DNA of 39,737 bases, from contig CANQUE010000017.1 of assembly GCA_947626905.1 (NCBI GenBank), positions 1 through 39,737 of the forward strand, read 5' to 3'. The stretch's first letter is position 1. Each line of letters opens with the position of its first letter. This stretch comes from an uncultured Oscillospiraceae bacterium. Lineage in GTDB: Bacteria; Bacillota; Clostridia; Oscillospirales; Oscillospiraceae. The notes beneath the pieces are model-generated. The model did not search any database. It was not told the origin of the DNA and worked only from the letters and a program-made list of their open reading frames with translations. The translations under genes were made by a program, and so were the position numbers. This document shows, one piece after another, positions 38,042 to 39,737 of this stretch.

Positions 38042-38551
38042 TTGGTCAGGCATGCCGACCTCCAGAAAGGCGTCGGCTCCGAACAGGAGGGACATCGCCC
38101 CGTCGTCATCATACAGAATAATGTGGGCAACAAGCATAGCCCCACCGTGATCGTGGCGGCCATCACCAGCAAGGCAGATGTGAAACCCCGCCTGCCGACA
38201 CACTACGATCTCAACGGAGAGGACGGCATGGAGTTGCCGTCCATTATTCTTTTGGAACAGCTCCGCACCATCGACAAGAGCCGCTTGGATGGTTACATTG
38301 GGCATTTGAGCGAGGAACACATCGCCGGCGTGGATCATGCCCTGGCTGTCATCATCGACCTGATAGAACGGGTGCCAAATACGCTCGTCATGTGCCTGTG
38401 CCGCACCTGTGCGGAAAACTTCCGCAGCGCAGGCAACAACTATCTGCGCCGGATCGACCCATATCAGGTCAAGCGTGACACCTGTACTTACTGCAACCGC
38501 CGTCTGGGATATGACTATGAGCTGATACCTAAAGCTAAATCAGAAACTTGA
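38042..38551 (+). CDS. MazF/PemK-like toxin fused to a C-terminal zinc ribbon (N-terminus altered)
   Basis: A 169-residue frame with a clear PemK/MazF core: ADLQKGVGSEQEGHRPVVIIQNNVGNKHSPTVIVAAITSK, then LPSIILLEQLRTIDKSRL. MazF proteins are mRNA-cleaving toxins. In the family the core is preceded by an RRGDIYY-type strand; here the frame upstream of ADL does not encode it. The only start near is TTG 38042 with no ribosome site, and a TAG lies at 38018. The N-terminus may be lost, so the gene could be inactive. A tail from about residue 120 has CLCRTC and CTYC pairs (zinc ribbon). No antitoxin ORF is adjacent. Confidence 0.75.
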   Translation: MVRHADLQKGVGSEQEGHRPVVIIQNNVGNKHSPTVIVAAITSKADVKPRLPTHYDLNGEDGMELPSIILLEQLRTIDKSRLDGYIGHLSEEHIAGVDHALAVIIDLIERVPNTLVMCLCRTCAENFRSAGNNYLRRIDPYQVKRDTCTYCNRRLGYDYELIPKAKSET

Positions 38552-38714
38552 CTTGATGCAATCGATGGCCTCTTCAAAGTTTCAGGTCATCTCATCTTCC
38601 TGGATGAGTTTTTGGCCGACTTCGAGGACATTTTGGGCGAATGCGAGGCGTGAGCGTATCTTCCCGATACACCTGGATAGAATAACAACTGAATAATAAA
38701 AAGGAGGCGGTCAT
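38552..38714. other. Gene-free spacer in the right-hand element
   Basis: This stretch after the MazF-like gene shows no ORF with a ribosome site, no hairpin with a T run and no repeat. It ends with the AAGGAGG (38701-38707) that serves the small ORF at 38715. Confidence 0.4.
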
Positions 38715-38891
38715 ATAGTCGCAAAGGAAATCAAGGCTGGCGTTATCATCCTTCGCATCCATGACGAGATGTGCCGGCCGCTTGATGAGATACACACCGC
38801 CTCCATAAGCCATATCGTCTCGGAGGCGTACAGAAAACGCAGCCTCCCCTCGCCCCGGACCGCAGACAACGCATCTTCCACGCCGCAATGA
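38715..38891 (+). CDS. Small ORF (58 aa) with strong ribosome site and ATA start
   Basis: AAAAAGGAGG ends seven bases before an ATA at 38715, followed by 57 further sense codons (VAKEIKAGVIILRIHDEMCR, then SHIVSEAYRKRSL) to TGA 38889. There is no ATG, GTG or TTG at the expected position, so translation would need the rare AUA start, or the gene is a recent start-codon mutant. The codon pattern and good ribosome site argue for a real or recently real gene. Its stop codon sits in the loop of a small hairpin (38881-38901). Family not recognised. Confidence 0.4.
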   Translation: MVAKEIKAGVIILRIHDEMCRPLDEIHTASISHIVSEAYRKRSLPSPRTADNASSTPQ

Positions 38892-38904
38892 CTTTGCGGC
38901 GTTT
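38881..38904 (+). terminator. Hairpin after the ATA-start small ORF
   Basis: CGCCGCAA / TTGCGGCG with a five-base loop, followed by TTT. A weak terminator candidate. Confidence 0.4.
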
Positions 38905-38929
38905 CCATTATTTGGAGCGCCTCACATAT

Positions 38930-38958
38930 TTGACACCGTTTGCGCCATTTTCTATAAT
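38930..38958 (+). promoter_or_regulatory. Consensus promoter of the second serine recombinase
   Basis: A perfect -35 TTGACA (38930-38935) and a perfect -10 TATAAT (38953-38958) with 17-base spacing: a full sigma-A consensus promoter, 21 bp before the start codon. Confidence 0.85.
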
Positions 38959-38979
38959 ATTCTTGAAAGGAGGCCCCAA

Positions 38980-39737
38980 ATGGAGCAATACGTCATGTAT
39001 CTGCGAAAATCCCGCTTTGACCGTGACTATGCCGAGTTCAGTGTAGAGGAAACACTCAAGCGCCATAAGGCGATCTTGGACAAGCTGGCGAGTGATCGTG
39101 GGTACCGTATTGCAAAAGTTTATTATGAGGTCGTTTCAGGCGAGTCCATCGCCGCCAGGCCGCAGATCCAGGAGATGCTGGCCGAGGTGAGCGAGGAGTT
39201 TTACGCGGGGGTCCTGGTGGTGGACCTGGAGCGCCTGGCCCGCGGCAACGGCGCCGACCAGGCGTATATCAGCCAGGTGTTCCAGTTCTCCGGCACCAAG
39301 ATCATCACCCCCAACAAAATTTACGACCCCAGCAACGAGTTTGACGAAGAATATTTTGAGTTTGGCCTGTTCATGAGCCGCCGGGAGTACAAGACCATCA
39401 ACCGGCGTCTTATCCGGGGCCGTGAAAGCTCCGCCGCCGAGGGAAAGTACCTGGGCAGCATCGCCCCTTACGGCTATCAGCGGGTAAAGCTGCAAAATGA
39501 GAAGGGCTACTCCCTGGAGCCTCTGCCGGAGGAGGCGGAGGTGGTAAGGACCGTATTTGATATGTATCTGTCCGGCGACGGGACTGTGATGATCGCCAAC
39601 TACTTGAACGACCACCACATCCCCACCCGGCATGGAGAGCTGTGGACCTACTCCTCCATTTTCAACATGCTCAAAAACCCGGTCTACTGCGGCAAGATAC
39701 GCCGGGGCTGGTGCAAGCAGGTCAAGCGCATCGAAAA
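38980..39737 (+). CDS. Large serine recombinase, partial (continues past the window end)
   Basis: The first 252 codons of a second serine recombinase, open to the window end. The catalytic start is MYLRKSRFD with Ser11; DLERLARG carries the conserved arginines; a recombinase domain begins around LGSIAPYGYQRV and includes VVRTVFDMYLSG and NPVYCGKIRRG. GAAAGGAGG precedes ATG 38980. The first 45 codons are AT-richer than the rest. It is not closely similar to the recombinase at 387-1805: the N-terminal motifs and spacing differ. Together with the toxin-type genes to its left, it marks a second integrated element. Confidence 0.92.
   Translation, partial: MEQYVMYLRKSRFDRDYAEFSVEETLKRHKAILDKLASDRGYRIAKVYYEVVSGESIAARPQIQEMLAEVSEEFYAGVLVVDLERLARGNGADQAYISQVFQFSGTKIITPNKIYDPSNEFDEEYFEFGLFMSRREYKTINRRLIRGRESSAAEGKYLGSIAPYGYQRVKLQNEKGYSLEPLPEEAEVVRTVFDMYLSGDGTVMIANYLNDHHIPTRHGELWTYSSIFNMLKNPVYCGKIRRGWCKQVKRIE

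Noticed and set aside
1-39737. tRNA, rRNA or CRISPR array
   Set aside because: No cloverleaf-type sequence with a CCA-proximal stem, no rRNA-like block and no regularly spaced direct repeats were seen on reading either strand.

Overview
The window looks like chromosome of a GC-rich, spore-forming, gut-type member of the Clostridia, probably Oscillospiraceae (relatives of Flavonifractor, Intestinimonas or Oscillibacter). This rests on the high GC content, strong AGGAGG-type ribosome sites, a sporulation sigma factor gene (sigG), an AbrB/SpoVT-type regulator, an FMN riboswitch upstream of a RibU-type transporter, many BlaI/M56, MATE, DUF975 and DUF554 genes, and serine-recombinase mobile elements. 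The taxonomic placement is inference. I see no rRNA, tRNA or CRISPR array.

Left edge (1-1858): this is one end of an inserted element. It has two small ORFs and a complete large serine recombinase. The recombinase converges on the 5' part of sigG, which lies on the minus strand (2143-1847) and breaks off inside sigma region 2. The rest of sigG must lie to the left of the window, beyond the element, or be lost. This resembles the skin element that interrupts sigK in Bacillus and Clostridioides, and it is the most striking thing in the window.

Core chromosome (about 2.3-36.3 kb): this part holds mostly ordinary genes in short operons. In order they are: a radical SAM enzyme; pepT plus a D-lactate-dehydrogenase-like gene; a four-gene Gld-like ABC export operon; a MATE-HAD-thiamine pyrophosphokinase operon; a DUF975 membrane protein; a macro-domain plus VWA-domain pair with a long hairpin that hides the VWA gene's ribosome site; DUF554; and an E2-like acyltransferase-fold protein. 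Next comes a BlaI/M56 regulatory pair with two visible operators, which appears to head an operon of three membrane enzymes for envelope glycans (GT-C glycosyltransferase, acyltransferase 3, PIG-V-like mannosyltransferase). It is followed by TspO; a CvpA, stand-alone adenylation enzyme and ProX-type deacylase operon; a threonine-aldolase-like PLP enzyme; the FMN riboswitch and ribU; ywiB-like plus argS; an AbrB-type regulator; a CDF metal exporter; and a DNA-repair/housekeeping operon (tag, MazG-like and two small proteins) beside an Fe-S aldo/keto reductase.

Right edge (about 36.6-39.7 kb): base composition becomes AT-richer and the content turns accessory. It contains two opposed fragments with similar C-terminal ends, a HEPN/MNT toxin-antitoxin pair, a MazF/PemK-like protein with a zinc-ribbon tail, a small ORF whose only well-placed start is ATA, and a second large serine recombinase that runs off the window. 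This is probably another integrated element.

Strand-wise GC bias at third codon positions creates very long antisense open frames across the window; they were ignored. All functional calls come from reading motifs by eye, with no database search.
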